In this document: positions 20,610 through 28,471 of the stretch, one piece after another
Layout of the letters: every line of letters starts with the position of its first letter
Numbering within the stretch: position 1 is the stretch's first letter
Virus record (IMG/VR): IMGVR_UViG_3300033182_000579
Coordinates: 1-35,147 of that record
From: a virus
Strand: one strand, 5' to 3'
Length of the DNA stretch: 35,147 nucleotides
Made by a program: the position numbers and the translations under genes
The notes under the pieces: generated by a model
Told to the model about the DNA's origin: nothing
Seen by the model: only the letters and a program-made list of their open reading frames with translations
Database searches by the model: none

Positions 20610-22805
20610 ATGGCACGTTATAACACAGCACCACAAACATTAACGGTAACAGGTGCGCAAACATTTACTTACGCATTTACTGGGGGAATTATTTCCTTAA
20701 CTGGTACCGCTGGATATACTGTTACGATGGCGAGTCCGGTCTTTTTCCCAGGAAGCAGACAAACATTTTATAATGCAACAAACGGCAACATTACATTAGA
20801 AACACCAAGCGGAAATATTACTGGTAACGGTGTTACACTTGGTACAACAGTTACTATTCCAACTAACTCTACATACCAATTAACATCAGACGGTACTAAC
20901 TACGTACTAACAAGTGCGTTAGCAGGTACTACCGTATTTGAATTGCCTGTTACATTTAATAACACATTAAATGCAGATGCAAAAGTAGAACTAAATCCAT
21001 CAGATGCTAACGTAGAAATTAAACCAACCGGAACAGGTCTTGTTGACATTAGCCCAGGAAGTTCAGTTGCCATACAACCGGGCGGCACTGCAACAATTAG
21101 ACCTACAGGTAACGCAGAATTAAGTTCAGCATCTGGTACACTAAGTATTGGTGATGCTGGACAAACTACAACAATTAAAGGTAATATTAGTGCAACTACT
21201 AATGCACAGACTATTAGTTTAAGTCCTGGAACAACAGGTACTGTTACTATTCAACCAAACGCTAACTGTACTATTGGCGCAGGTGGAACATTAAGTATTA
21301 GTTCTACAACTGCTGGTTCAATTAGTAATATGAACATTGGTGCAACTAACCCAGGAACTGGTGCATTTACTACATTAGGTGCAAGTGGAACAGTATCATT
21401 ATCATCTAGCACTGATTCGTCAAGCACAGGAAGTGGTGCAGTTATTGTATCAGGTGGTATGGGTGTTGCTAAAAAACTATACGCAGCAAACTTTGAAGGC
21501 CCAATTGGTGCAAACTCTGCAAACACTGGCGCATTTACTACACTTAGCGCAAGCGGTGTTACTTCAATTACTAATTCAACTGCATCAACAAACACTACAA
21601 CTGGTGCATTAAAAGTAACTGGTGGTGTAGGTGTTCAGGGTGCAATTTACGCAGGTAGCATACAAGCACCAATTGGTAACGTAACAGCAAACAGCGGTGC
21701 ATTCAGTAGTCTAACAGCAAGTGGTGCAACTACATTTACTGCTAATACTGCATCAACTACAACAGCAACTGGTTCTGTAGTAATAACAGGTGGATTAGGT
21801 GTAAGCGGACAAGTTACTGCTGGTACACTTAGTGGTAACCATAGCGGCGGTTCAGGATCCTTTACTACATTAACTGCATCTAGTACAGTTACATTAAGTC
21901 CAGGCGCTAATGTTACACTTAGCCCAACTGGTACTGGTACTGTAACCATGTCTCCAGCAGGTGGTGGCTCTATTAACAATATGAGCATAGGTGCTACTAC
22001 TGCAAGTTCAGGCGCATTTAGTACACTGGGTGCTACTTCAACTGTTACACTTTCAAGTACAACTGACTCAAGTAGTAGTACTACTGGCGCTGTACAGATT
22101 AGCGGTGGTTTAGGTGTTGCTAAGAAAATATATTCAGGTAGCGGTTTTTACGGTAACGTTGTAGGCGGATCTTTAAGCGGTACTACAATTTCAGGTAGTG
22201 ACACAACTGATTCTACTAGCACTACTACTGGTGCGTTAAAAACAGCAGGCGGTTTAGGTGTTGCTAAAGCACTTAATGTAGGTACTGACGGAACATTTGG
22301 TTCTACTAGTAGAGGAGCAAATACTGTTGTACGTTCATTAGCAGGCGACTCTTATCGTTGTGGTTTTGAAGCATACGGTAACAGTCAGGGCACTGGCTAT
22401 GTATATGTAGGACAAAGCTCGTCATACGGCGGCGGCATGATGTACAATGGCGACGGCTCCCCAGCATTTGCTACAAATGAAGGTTCTGACTATATTTGTT
22501 TCTACAGAAACGCAAGTGGTACGAAAACTGTAACAGCAAAGTATTCTTATAATGATAATAACTGGATTTACTACGGACACATACGTCCAAGCGGTAGTTC
22601 AAATGATTTAGGTACTTCAAGTGCTAGATGGCGTAACATTTATACCAACGACTTACAGTTAAGTAACGGCATAGGTGACTATACTATTGTTGAGGGCGAG
22701 GAAGACTTGTTCTTGTACAATAACAAAAATGGTAAGACTTATAAATTCTTAGTAGAAGAAGTTGATCCGTCAATTGTTCCACCAAAAGCAGAAACAGACG
22801 ATTAA
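20610..22805 (+). CDS. Repetitive tail-fibre protein, 731 residues
   Basis: Low-complexity Thr/Ser/Gly/Ala-rich fibre protein. The N-terminal part has beta-strand repeats (EIKPTGTGLVDISPGSSV). The middle has about six copies of a 50-60 residue unit (GAFTTLxASG ... TTGALKVTGGxGV ... IYAG), typical of phage shaft domains. The C-terminal part is more complex (FEAYGNSQGTGYVYVG, YGGGMMYNGDGSPAF) and ends with SARWRNIYTNDLQLSNG and a short acidic tail. The RWRNIYTNDL segment resembles the region that precedes a peptidase S74 intramolecular chaperone in many fibres, but no S74 domain follows. The likely role is a trimeric fibre with a receptor-binding tip. A GGGG run lies upstream of the ATG. Confidence 0.8.
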   Translation: MARYNTAPQTLTVTGAQTFTYAFTGGIISLTGTAGYTVTMASPVFFPGSRQTFYNATNGNITLETPSGNITGNGVTLGTTVTIPTNSTYQLTSDGTNYVLTSALAGTTVFELPVTFNNTLNADAKVELNPSDANVEIKPTGTGLVDISPGSSVAIQPGGTATIRPTGNAELSSASGTLSIGDAGQTTTIKGNISATTNAQTISLSPGTTGTVTIQPNANCTIGAGGTLSISSTTAGSISNMNIGATNPGTGAFTTLGASGTVSLSSSTDSSSTGSGAVIVSGGMGVAKKLYAANFEGPIGANSANTGAFTTLSASGVTSITNSTASTNTTTGALKVTGGVGVQGAIYAGSIQAPIGNVTANSGAFSSLTASGATTFTANTASTTTATGSVVITGGLGVSGQVTAGTLSGNHSGGSGSFTTLTASSTVTLSPGANVTLSPTGTGTVTMSPAGGGSINNMSIGATTASSGAFSTLGATSTVTLSSTTDSSSSTTGAVQISGGLGVAKKIYSGSGFYGNVVGGSLSGTTISGSDTTDSTSTTTGALKTAGGLGVAKALNVGTDGTFGSTSRGANTVVRSLAGDSYRCGFEAYGNSQGTGYVYVGQSSSYGGGMMYNGDGSPAFATNEGSDYICFYRNASGTKTVTAKYSYNDNNWIYYGHIRPSGSSNDLGTSSARWRNIYTNDLQLSNGIGDYTIVEGEEDLFLYNNKNGKTYKFLVEEVDPSIVPPKAETDD
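21300..22290 (+). repeat. Shaft repeats of the 731-residue fibre
   Basis: About six units combine a GAF(T/S)(T/S)L strand, a Ser/Thr-rich strand ending in TTGA-like residues, and a GG(L/V/M)GV turn followed by an aromatic-Ala-Gly segment. The units have diverged at both DNA and protein level. Confidence 0.7.
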
Positions 22806-22816
22806 TTCTAAAATAC

Positions 22817-22841
22817 TGTGCGTGAACGTTGTTCACGCATA
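22817..22841 (+). terminator. Strong intergenic hairpin between fibre gene and oxygenase gene
   Basis: GCGTGAAC and GTTCACGC form a perfect 8-bp stem with a GTT loop at 22820-22838. It extends outward by a T-A pair, a G-T wobble and another T-A pair, giving about 11 bp. It begins 11 bases after the fibre stop. No T-run follows, so it may be a weak terminator, a processing site or a translation-controlling hairpin; it ends 9 bases before the next ATG. Confidence 0.55.
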
Positions 22842-22850
22842 AGTATTAAC

Positions 22851-23468
22851 ATGAAAGTAATTAGACCGTTTAGTCCGCCTATATACCTAGGCCAAATTTC
22901 AGACGACTTTTATGAGTTTATAAAACAACACTCAGATAAAGCTCACAAAGAACGAGGTAAGCCTAGAGACCTAGTTGGAAACATTAAAAATCAATTCCAG
23001 ATAAACTTTGACAATGACGATATAATCAAGTTTACAGATTATCTAAAACCTCACTTTGAATATTTTCTTTCTAACATAGAAATAGAAGATCAAATAGAAC
23101 GAAAAATTGAAACTCTAAGTTGGGAAGATCAAATTTGGATTAATTTTCAAGAAGCAGGTGAATTCCAGCCTTTGCACATGCACTCTGGAATTTATTCAAT
23201 GGTAATATATGTAGATGTTCCTGAAGAAATTAAGAAAGAACAAGAAGCAATACATGAATATTCAACTTGGCCAACTGCTGGACAAATACATTTTGTAGGA
23301 ACAGCAGAAGAAACTACTTGGTCTGTAAATAATTTTACATTTTTGCCTGAAAATAAACAAATATTAATTTTCCCTGCAACACAAAGACACTTGGTTTATC
23401 CTTTTAAAAGCGATGTTACAAGGGTAAGCATATCAGCAAATATAACATCGTTAGGAGTTAGAGCATGA
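22851..23468 (+). CDS. Putative 2OG-Fe(II) oxygenase, HxH type (beside halogenase)
   Basis: A 205-residue protein of the 2-oxoglutarate/iron oxygenase superfamily, TIGR02466/PF13759-like. The core contains LHMHSGIYSMVIYVDVP (His109, His111), the strand GQIHFVG, LIFPATQRHLVYPF (distal His180) and TRVSISANI (Arg191, a candidate 2OG-binding residue). The first pair is HxH where most superfamily enzymes have HxD. I chose the ATG at 22851 because the upstream GTG at 22818 would translate through the hairpin. No good ribosome-binding site is visible, which is odd. Its end overlaps the halogenase gene by four bases (ATGA), so the two are probably translated together and may act on the same substrate (inference). 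Confidence 0.75.
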   Translation: MKVIRPFSPPIYLGQISDDFYEFIKQHSDKAHKERGKPRDLVGNIKNQFQINFDNDDIIKFTDYLKPHFEYFLSNIEIEDQIERKIETLSWEDQIWINFQEAGEFQPLHMHSGIYSMVIYVDVPEEIKKEQEAIHEYSTWPTAGQIHFVGTAEETTWSVNNFTFLPENKQILIFPATQRHLVYPFKSDVTRVSISANITSLGVRA

Positions 23469-24976
23469 ACATTACTATTGTTGGCGGCGGAACAGCAGGT
23501 TGGCTTGCTGCATTAATGATAAGCAAAATACAAACATCGCACACAGTTACAATGATAGAATCAGATAAAATTCCTATCATTGGCGCAGGTGAAGGTTCAA
23601 CAGGACACTTAAGAGACATTGTATGTAATAATTTATGGAACTTTGGGTGCGATCAGAAAGAATTTTATGCAACTACAGATGCTACACCAAAGTTAGGAAT
23701 TAAGCATAAAAATTGGACTCCAAAGAAAAATACACATTATTACGGACCAATTGACGGAACAACTACACCAACAGAAATTCCTGACTATCATTTTTGTCAT
23801 GGATTAGCAAAACATCCTGACAAAGTACATACTATAACAGAGCTAGGTACTTATATAGAATATCAAAAATCAACGTTCTTCGCACCTGAATCTACAACTA
23901 GTAACCATGCATACCATTTTGATGCACATAAAGTAGGTCAGTATTTTAAGAAAGTTTGTGGCGAAGATGTTACTACTATAACTACCGAAGTTAATGAAGT
24001 TGTCTTAGACCCGTTTAACGGAAATATTACAAAACTAAAATTAGCAAACGGTCAAGAATTAGAATCAGACTTTTTTATTGATGCAACAGGCTTTGGCCGT
24101 GTGCTAATGAAAAAACTTGATAACGAATGGATTAGTTATGCAAAACATTTGCCTGTAAATTGCGCATTGCCGTTTTTATTACCGTACGATGATGACGAGG
24201 TAATAGAACCAGTAACTACAGCATTAGGTATGGATGCTGGGTGGATGTGGCAAATTCCAACACAACAACGTTGGGGGATGGGATATGTATTTGACAAAAA
24301 TCATATTACACCAGATCAAGCACATGAAGAAATTGAACGTACATTAGGTAAAAAAGTTGACCCTATTAGAGTGTTAGACTTTGATAGCGGAAGATTAAAA
24401 GAACCATGGAAGAAAAATTGTTTAGCAATAGGACTTTGTGCAGCATTTTCTGAACCATTAGAAGCAACAAGTATCCACGCTACTATAATCCAATTATTAT
24501 TCTTTGTATTTGAATATTTAAAAGATGACCCTAAGGCATTTTGTAACAATGGTAACGCATACTTGTATAATAGAAAAATAAACGGCATGTATGATAATTT
24601 TAGAGAGTTTTTAGAAATTCATTATGCAGGTGGAAGAACTGATACAGAATTTTGGAAAATGATGTCGTCAGGAGAAACTCGCAGCGATTTAGTAGCAAAT
24701 GTCATAGATGCTTGTAAAATGCGTATGCCTAACGGTACAGACTTTGAACAAAATTATGGGTATGCAGGATGGTCATTATGGGCATTCGTGTTGGCAGGAA
24801 CCGGACATTTAACACCTGAGATTGCACAAAACGAATTAGACTTCTACGATAGAAATCAAATGGGAAAAGATATATACGATACATATTTTGAAAAATGGAA
24901 AAACATGTCGCAAAGTCATATTACTATGACAGAATTTATCCGTTCGCGCAGAGAGATAAATAATACGGGAGGCTGA
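23465..24976 (+). CDS. FAD-dependent (tryptophan-type) halogenase
   Basis: A 503-residue flavin-dependent halogenase, near full length for the PrnA/RebH family. The N-terminus has the FAD-binding GGGTAGW (residues 7-13), followed by AGEGST near 41. The halogenase signature GWxWxIP is present as GWMWQIP (259-265). Lys76 in TPKLGIKHKNW is the likely counterpart of the catalytic lysine of PrnA. The block CLAIGLCAAFSEPLEATSIH contains Glu333, matching the catalytic glutamate region. The family forms HOCl from reduced FAD, chloride (or bromide) and oxygen, and halogenates an aromatic substrate; a flavin reductase must be supplied elsewhere. Halogenase genes of this type are known in marine T4-like phages, but their substrates are unclear. 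It overlaps the oxygenase upstream by four bases. Confidence 0.88.
   Translation: MNITIVGGGTAGWLAALMISKIQTSHTVTMIESDKIPIIGAGEGSTGHLRDIVCNNLWNFGCDQKEFYATTDATPKLGIKHKNWTPKKNTHYYGPIDGTTTPTEIPDYHFCHGLAKHPDKVHTITELGTYIEYQKSTFFAPESTTSNHAYHFDAHKVGQYFKKVCGEDVTTITTEVNEVVLDPFNGNITKLKLANGQELESDFFIDATGFGRVLMKKLDNEWISYAKHLPVNCALPFLLPYDDDEVIEPVTTALGMDAGWMWQIPTQQRWGMGYVFDKNHITPDQAHEEIERTLGKKVDPIRVLDFDSGRLKEPWKKNCLAIGLCAAFSEPLEATSIHATIIQLLFFVFEYLKDDPKAFCNNGNAYLYNRKINGMYDNFREFLEIHYAGGRTDTEFWKMMSSGETRSDLVANVIDACKMRMPNGTDFEQNYGYAGWSLWAFVLAGTGHLTPEIAQNELDFYDRNQMGKDIYDTYFEKWKNMSQSHITMTEFIRSRREINNTGG
24955..24962 (+). promoter_or_regulatory. T4-type late promoter motif (GATAAATA)
   Basis: GATAAATA lies inside the end of the halogenase gene, 19 bases upstream of the ATG at 24982, with a GGGAGG ribosome-binding site between. 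The position and spacing resemble the motif before the second giant fibre. Confidence 0.5.
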
Positions 24977-24981
24977 AATTT

Positions 24982-25479
24982 ATGGCAATTAATTTTTCTA
25001 ACGGTAAAGAAATAAGTGAACTAGCACTTAATAAGCTATATGCTCAAGGGCATATCATACAATGTGTACAAACTACTAGTACAAGTGCAGTTACGCTAAG
25101 TGCAAACAATCAGTCTGACCTTTTTAGTTTAAGTATTACTACTAGTTCTAATAGTAGTAAAGTACTTGCATACTTGTTCCTAACAGAACGAGCAGACAAG
25201 GGCACTAATAGATGGTCTATTTTCTATAATATGTTAAGATACAATGGACCTGGTTCAGGTAACGGTAGTAACATTATCCACAGCGGATGGAATGGAACCT
25301 TCCGTTTTTATTTAGGCAACTATGACAAGTATTACTTACATAGTCCAGGAGTTGCAGGTACGCATACATATACTGCTAGTGCTAGAACATATAACCAAGG
25401 AACTGGTTATGTTAACTATGGCGGTAACCAAGGTGGAACAGGAATGGGAATTATACGATTAATGGAGGTAGCAGGATAA
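24982..25479 (+). CDS. Small virion-like protein, copy 1 of 3 (165 residues)
   Basis: First of three adjacent paralogues that share a MAI(N/I)F start, a Ser/Thr-rich first third, a central R-x-D-x-G...W block (here RADKGTNRWSIFYNMLRYNG), a G-x-x-G-THTY-like strand and a C-terminal (I/A)-x-R-L-M-E or V-L-H-E ending. Composition is beta-rich and glycine-rich with no signal peptide or catalytic motif. The position after fibre genes suggests a fibre tip, decoration or receptor-binding subunit. The strong GGGAGG site supports the ATG at 24982. I do not recognise a named family. Confidence 0.7.
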   Translation: MAINFSNGKEISELALNKLYAQGHIIQCVQTTSTSAVTLSANNQSDLFSLSITTSSNSSKVLAYLFLTERADKGTNRWSIFYNMLRYNGPGSGNGSNIIHSGWNGTFRFYLGNYDKYYLHSPGVAGTHTYTASARTYNQGTGYVNYGGNQGGTGMGIIRLMEVAG

Positions 25480-25979
25480 TGGCTATTAATTTTGCTACAG
25501 GACAACAATTAGCAGCACAAGGATCAAATCTTGTTGCAAATGGAAATGTTGTTCAAGTAGTTGAAGCTCATCATACTAGTCGTTTAGCAACTAGTAGTAC
25601 TAGTGCTCAAAACTTTTTTACGCAAGCAATTACATTAACAAACGCAAGTAACGGTGTTATTTGGTATTATAATAGTGCGCAACGTTGCGATACAGGCGAC
25701 GGTCCTTGGAGTTTAGGTTATCACGATATGTATAGAACAACTGCTGGTAGTGGCTACGGTACAGGAACGCGAATGTTTTACAGTGGTTATAACGGATTTA
25801 CTGCTAACAACATCATACACTATTCTAAGATGGGCGTAGACTTTCCAGGAATAACTAATCCGCAATATTATATTAGGGTATGGGCATATCCTGGATGTAA
25901 CGTACAGTTTAACAGTCCTAACAACCAAGGTAGTGATGGTGTTGCTGTGTTACGATTAATGGAATTTCAACCATTATAA
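25479..25979 (+). CDS. Small virion-like protein, copy 2 of 3 (166 residues)
   Basis: Second paralogue of the set, starting MAINFATGQQLAAQG and ending VLRLMEFQPL. Its central block reads RCDTGDGPWSLGYHDMYR, aligning with RADKGTNRWSIFYNMLRY in copy 1. The ATG shares one base with the stop of copy 1, and a GGAGG site lies about 10 bases upstream within that gene, so translation is probably coupled. The sequence is clearly related but well diverged, which implies an old duplication. Virion role inferred from neighbours. Confidence 0.7.
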   Translation: MAINFATGQQLAAQGSNLVANGNVVQVVEAHHTSRLATSSTSAQNFFTQAITLTNASNGVIWYYNSAQRCDTGDGPWSLGYHDMYRTTAGSGYGTGTRMFYSGYNGFTANNIIHYSKMGVDFPGITNPQYYIRVWAYPGCNVQFNSPNNQGSDGVAVLRLMEFQPL

Positions 25980-25997
25980 GAAAAGGGTAAATACAAT

Positions 25998-26507
25998 ATG
26001 GCAATTATTTTTAGCAGTGGGTCACAAATCAATAGCGCATATTCGGCAAATAGTGCTAATCCTCGTTTGAATATAGGATATGGCGGAATTGTACAAACTG
26101 TGTACACAACCTATACTAGTAACTTTAGTACCTCAAGTTCTAGTTTTACTAACTGGGCAAGTTTAGCCATTAACATTAGACCAGGTAATAAGGTACTAGC
26201 AGAGTATCATATGAAAACTAGAGAAGATAACGGTAATGGTACTTGGAACTTATCTAGACATAGACTTCGTGTTTCTAAGAACGGTGCATCTGCAACTGAA
26301 TTAATTAATACAGGATTCCATGGAGCACAAGCAAATACCATTTATCAAAACAATATGCACTACTTATGGGATCCAGCAGGTGCTGGAGGTACCCATACAT
26401 TCTATGCTGATGCTAGTGGATGGTCTGGTACTATGTACTTTAATAGATCAGGTGGTAACGGTGACGGAATCGCCTGGCTAGTATTACACGAAATAGCCAA
26501 CGCATAA
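25998..26507 (+). CDS. Small virion-like protein, copy 3 of 3 (169 residues)
   Basis: Third paralogue, starting MAIIFSSGSQINSAYS. The central block is TREDNGNGTWNLSRHRLRV, followed by LWDPAGAGGTHTFYADASG, close to the SPGVAGTHTYTASAR of copy 1. It ends AWLVLHEIANA where the other copies end with RLME. An AAAGGG site lies upstream. It is the last virion-like gene before the tail chaperone. No enzymatic motif is seen. Confidence 0.7.
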   Translation: MAIIFSSGSQINSAYSANSANPRLNIGYGGIVQTVYTTYTSNFSTSSSSFTNWASLAINIRPGNKVLAEYHMKTREDNGNGTWNLSRHRLRVSKNGASATELINTGFHGAQANTIYQNNMHYLWDPAGAGGTHTFYADASGWSGTMYFNRSGGNGDGIAWLVLHEIANA

Positions 26508-26528
26508 AGATTTAAGGAGATTATAAAA

Positions 26529-26945
26529 ATGTTTGGTCAAAAAAGACACATTAACTTTAGTCATGCTCTAGAAGAATTAAGACCTGGAGCAACTTGGAGC
26601 ATGAGACAAAAAAACGATGCTGACGAGTTTGATTGGTCTACATGGGAAATGGACTGGGAAGACAGCAACGAGTTGCCAATTCCAACAGAAGATGAGCTAC
26701 AAGCTGCAATGGAAGTTCTTAGAGAAAACGAACCTATGCGAGTGTTACGTGAAGTTCGAGATACATTTTTACAAGAGTCTGATTGGGTAGTTGCTAGAGC
26801 ATTTGAAACTGGTGAGCCAGTTCCTACCGAATGGGCAGAATATAGACAGTTTTTACGAGATATAACAGATGGTAGTTACACACCTACGTTTGACGACGAA
26901 GGATTTATGTATGTAGATGATATACAAGCAAAAAAACCTAAATAA
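26529..26945 (+). CDS. Phage tail (fibre) assembly chaperone-like protein
   Basis: A 138-residue acidic protein whose C-terminal half reads LREVRDTFLQESDWVVARAF followed by VPTEWAEYRQFLRDI. The pattern RxxRDxxLxxSDW...VPxxWxxYRQxLRDI is characteristic of Phage_tail_APC-type assembly chaperones that sit after tail-fibre genes. The N-terminal half has conserved-looking Trp/Asp-rich segments (FDWSTWEMDWED) and is specific to this phage group. It probably helps fold or assemble one of the fibres just upstream and would not be in the mature virion. An AAGGAG site precedes the ATG, and a terminator follows the stop by about 25 bases. Confidence 0.8.
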   Translation: MFGQKRHINFSHALEELRPGATWSMRQKNDADEFDWSTWEMDWEDSNELPIPTEDELQAAMEVLRENEPMRVLREVRDTFLQESDWVVARAFETGEPVPTEWAEYRQFLRDITDGSYTPTFDDEGFMYVDDIQAKKPK

Positions 26946-26970
26946 ATTTTATTAATCTAATCTTCTTACT

Positions 26971-26994
26971 AGCCCTGCATTGCAGGGCTTTTTA
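26971..26994 (+). terminator. Rho-independent terminator ending the structural block
   Basis: AGCCCTGC and GCAGGGCT form a perfect 8-bp GC-rich stem with an ATT loop at 26971-26989, followed by a run of five T. It is the clearest terminator in the window and separates the fibre/chaperone block from the oxygenase operon. Confidence 0.9.
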
Positions 26995-27058
26995 TTCACA
27001 TTTTTTAAATTTGCATATACCTTGAAATAAGTATTAGTACCACAACTAAGGGTATATT

Positions 27059-27289
27059 ATGGATTATATAAAAGAATTTGAAGAATATAGAGATACCGGT
27101 GTTATTAGAAATAAATTTGTAGCCGCGTTCTTAGAAAATAATTTTTATGAGCTGCTTGACGTTCCGGAAAGAGATGCATTTGTACAAATACCAGAACTTC
27201 AGAAATGGTTGCGTGAAAATTTAGATGAAAGTATATGGGGTAATCAAGAAAAAGTTGAAGCTTATCAAGCATCTAAAGGTATATCGTAA
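27059..27289 (+). CDS. Small protein of unknown function, first gene of the oxygenase operon
   Basis: A 76-residue acidic, probably all-helical protein (MDYIKEFEEYRDTG; ELQKWLRENLDESIWG). No signal peptide, membrane segment or metal motif is seen. A TAAGGGT site lies about six bases upstream of the ATG. Its stop overlaps the start of the next oxygenase by one base (TAATG), so the two are probably co-translated. I do not recognise the family. Being the leader gene after a terminator, it marks the start of a new transcription unit. Confidence 0.65.
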   Translation: MDYIKEFEEYRDTGVIRNKFVAAFLENNFYELLDVPERDAFVQIPELQKWLRENLDESIWGNQEKVEAYQASKGIS

Positions 27290-27858
27290 TGGAAATAGAT
27301 CTTCTATTTCCGCAAGTTGTATATAGAGCAACACTACGAGATGCAGAACAATTTAATCAATTAACTGTTAATAAGATTACAGAAGTTGAAAAAAATGTTC
27401 CAAGCGGTGGCGAAAATTGGATTAGTGATGTATACAATACTTGTGGAACATATGAAGTTCATTCAGATGCATATTTTGATAGTCTTACAAAACTAATTAC
27501 TAAACATGTAAATTGGTTTGCTAGAGAATTAACTATTCCTAGCGACATTGAATTTAAACCTAAAGAAAGTTGGGCCAATGTTTACTATAAGCATGGCTAC
27601 CAAGAATTTCATTACCATGCAACACATACATTTAGTGCAGTTTACTATGCTAAGGTAACAAAGAATACAAAAATTATATTTGAGAACCCGTTTACTGATA
27701 TGAACCCTCTACCTACGCGATCAACTGAATATAATGCTGCTACAAAAACATATTATCCAAATGCAGGAGAATTGTTCATCTTTAGAAGTCATTTAAAGCA
27801 TGCTATTCCGCCGCACTTAGATGATGATAACCGAATAACTCTAGCATTTAATTTTTAA
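27289..27858 (+). CDS. Putative 2OG-Fe(II) oxygenase, HxH type (TIGR02466-like)
   Basis: A 189-residue protein matching the TIGR02466/PF13759 putative 2OG-Fe(II) oxygenase pattern over its whole length. It has ESWANVYYKHGYQEFHYHAT (His108 and His110), SAVYYAKV, IIFENP, GELFIFRSHLKHAIPPH (distal His171) and RITLAFNF (Arg182, candidate for binding the 2OG carboxylate). Length is normal for the family, so it is probably complete and active. The expected reaction class is Fe(II)- and 2-oxoglutarate-dependent hydroxylation with release of succinate and CO2; the substrate is not known. The TAATG junction with the gene before implies coupling. Confidence 0.8.
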   Translation: MEIDLLFPQVVYRATLRDAEQFNQLTVNKITEVEKNVPSGGENWISDVYNTCGTYEVHSDAYFDSLTKLITKHVNWFARELTIPSDIEFKPKESWANVYYKHGYQEFHYHATHTFSAVYYAKVTKNTKIIFENPFTDMNPLPTRSTEYNAATKTYYPNAGELFIFRSHLKHAIPPHLDDDNRITLAFNF

Positions 27859-27867
27859 GGAATACTT

Positions 27868-28470
27868 ATGCAAACACCGATAATTACTGACGAAAAACCA
27901 AATCCAGTACAACAATTATATCCTACTACAATAGTATTAGACTACATGGATGAGTTGGATTTGGATACTCTTAAATTATTGCCGCACTGGGTAAGAAGCC
28001 AAGGCTGGCATGATAGTGGAGTTAATTTTTTAAACTGTACTAGAAGCGGTGAACAGTATGAAGTTCCTGAAGGTAAAATATTATGGGATTATACTATGGC
28101 TCCTGGGATGGAAGAGATACAGGAAGCAGTACAGAAAAGATTAAATCTATGGGTTAATGCTGTAACAGGGCAAGAATGTTATGAAGCAAGTGCATATTAC
28201 TGGCATTTTACATTTTATAAAGAACACGGCTATCAGTTACCGCACATACATCAATGGGAGTGGACAGCCATTGTCGGTTTGCGTAATAATGGCACTGTTA
28301 TTATACAAGATCCAAGAGGTATAGCAGTAGGACAAGGTAATCACATGGTCCATAAAGAGATAATTGTTAACCCTGGACAAATTCTTATCATACCTGGATA
28401 TATAACTCATTCCTCAGTTCCTTGTTATCATCCAGATGGTAGAGATATCTTAGTAATTAATGGAAACTAA
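27868..28470 (+). CDS. Putative 2OG-Fe(II) oxygenase, HxH type
   Basis: A 200-residue oxygenase-like protein. The core reads FYKEHGYQLPHIHQWEWTAI (His126, His128), a strand with TVIIQDPRG, then PGQILIIPGYITHSSVPCY (distal His181) and GRDILVIN (Arg192). This matches the double-stranded beta-helix order of 2OG-Fe(II) oxygenases with HxH in place of HxD. The first 100 residues are specific to this protein and may form the substrate lid. An AAGGA site lies well placed upstream of the ATG. The substrate is unknown. Confidence 0.7.
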   Translation: MQTPIITDEKPNPVQQLYPTTIVLDYMDELDLDTLKLLPHWVRSQGWHDSGVNFLNCTRSGEQYEVPEGKILWDYTMAPGMEEIQEAVQKRLNLWVNAVTGQECYEASAYYWHFTFYKEHGYQLPHIHQWEWTAIVGLRNNGTVIIQDPRGIAVGQGNHMVHKEIIVNPGQILIIPGYITHSSVPCYHPDGRDILVINGN

Positions 28471-28471
28471 T

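Noticed and set aside
20610-22805. Repeats in the fibre genes as a CRISPR array or diversity-generating retroelement
   Set aside because: The repeats are coding, in frame and imperfect with no regular spacers. No reverse transcriptase or template/variable repeat pair was seen in the window.
22818-22850. GTG start giving 11 extra residues to the first oxygenase
   Set aside because: The extension is translated from the hairpin stem and is not oxygenase-like. ATG at 22851 gives a natural start.
25986-25993. GGTAAATA as a possible late promoter before the third small paralogue
   Set aside because: Only six of eight positions match and it lies four bases from the ATG, too close for a T4-type late promoter serving that gene.
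27011-27038. Possible sigma70-like promoter (TTGCAT, then TATTAG or ATTAGT)
   Set aside because: The -35 and -10 elements are both poor and the spacing is 15 or 16 bases. A promoter is expected here, but I cannot place it with confidence.
28460-28471. Upstream ATG for the degenerate oxygenase
   Set aside because: It has no ribosome-binding site and overlaps the previous gene. The ATG at 28472 has GGAA six bases away and aligns with the start of the paralogue at 33882.
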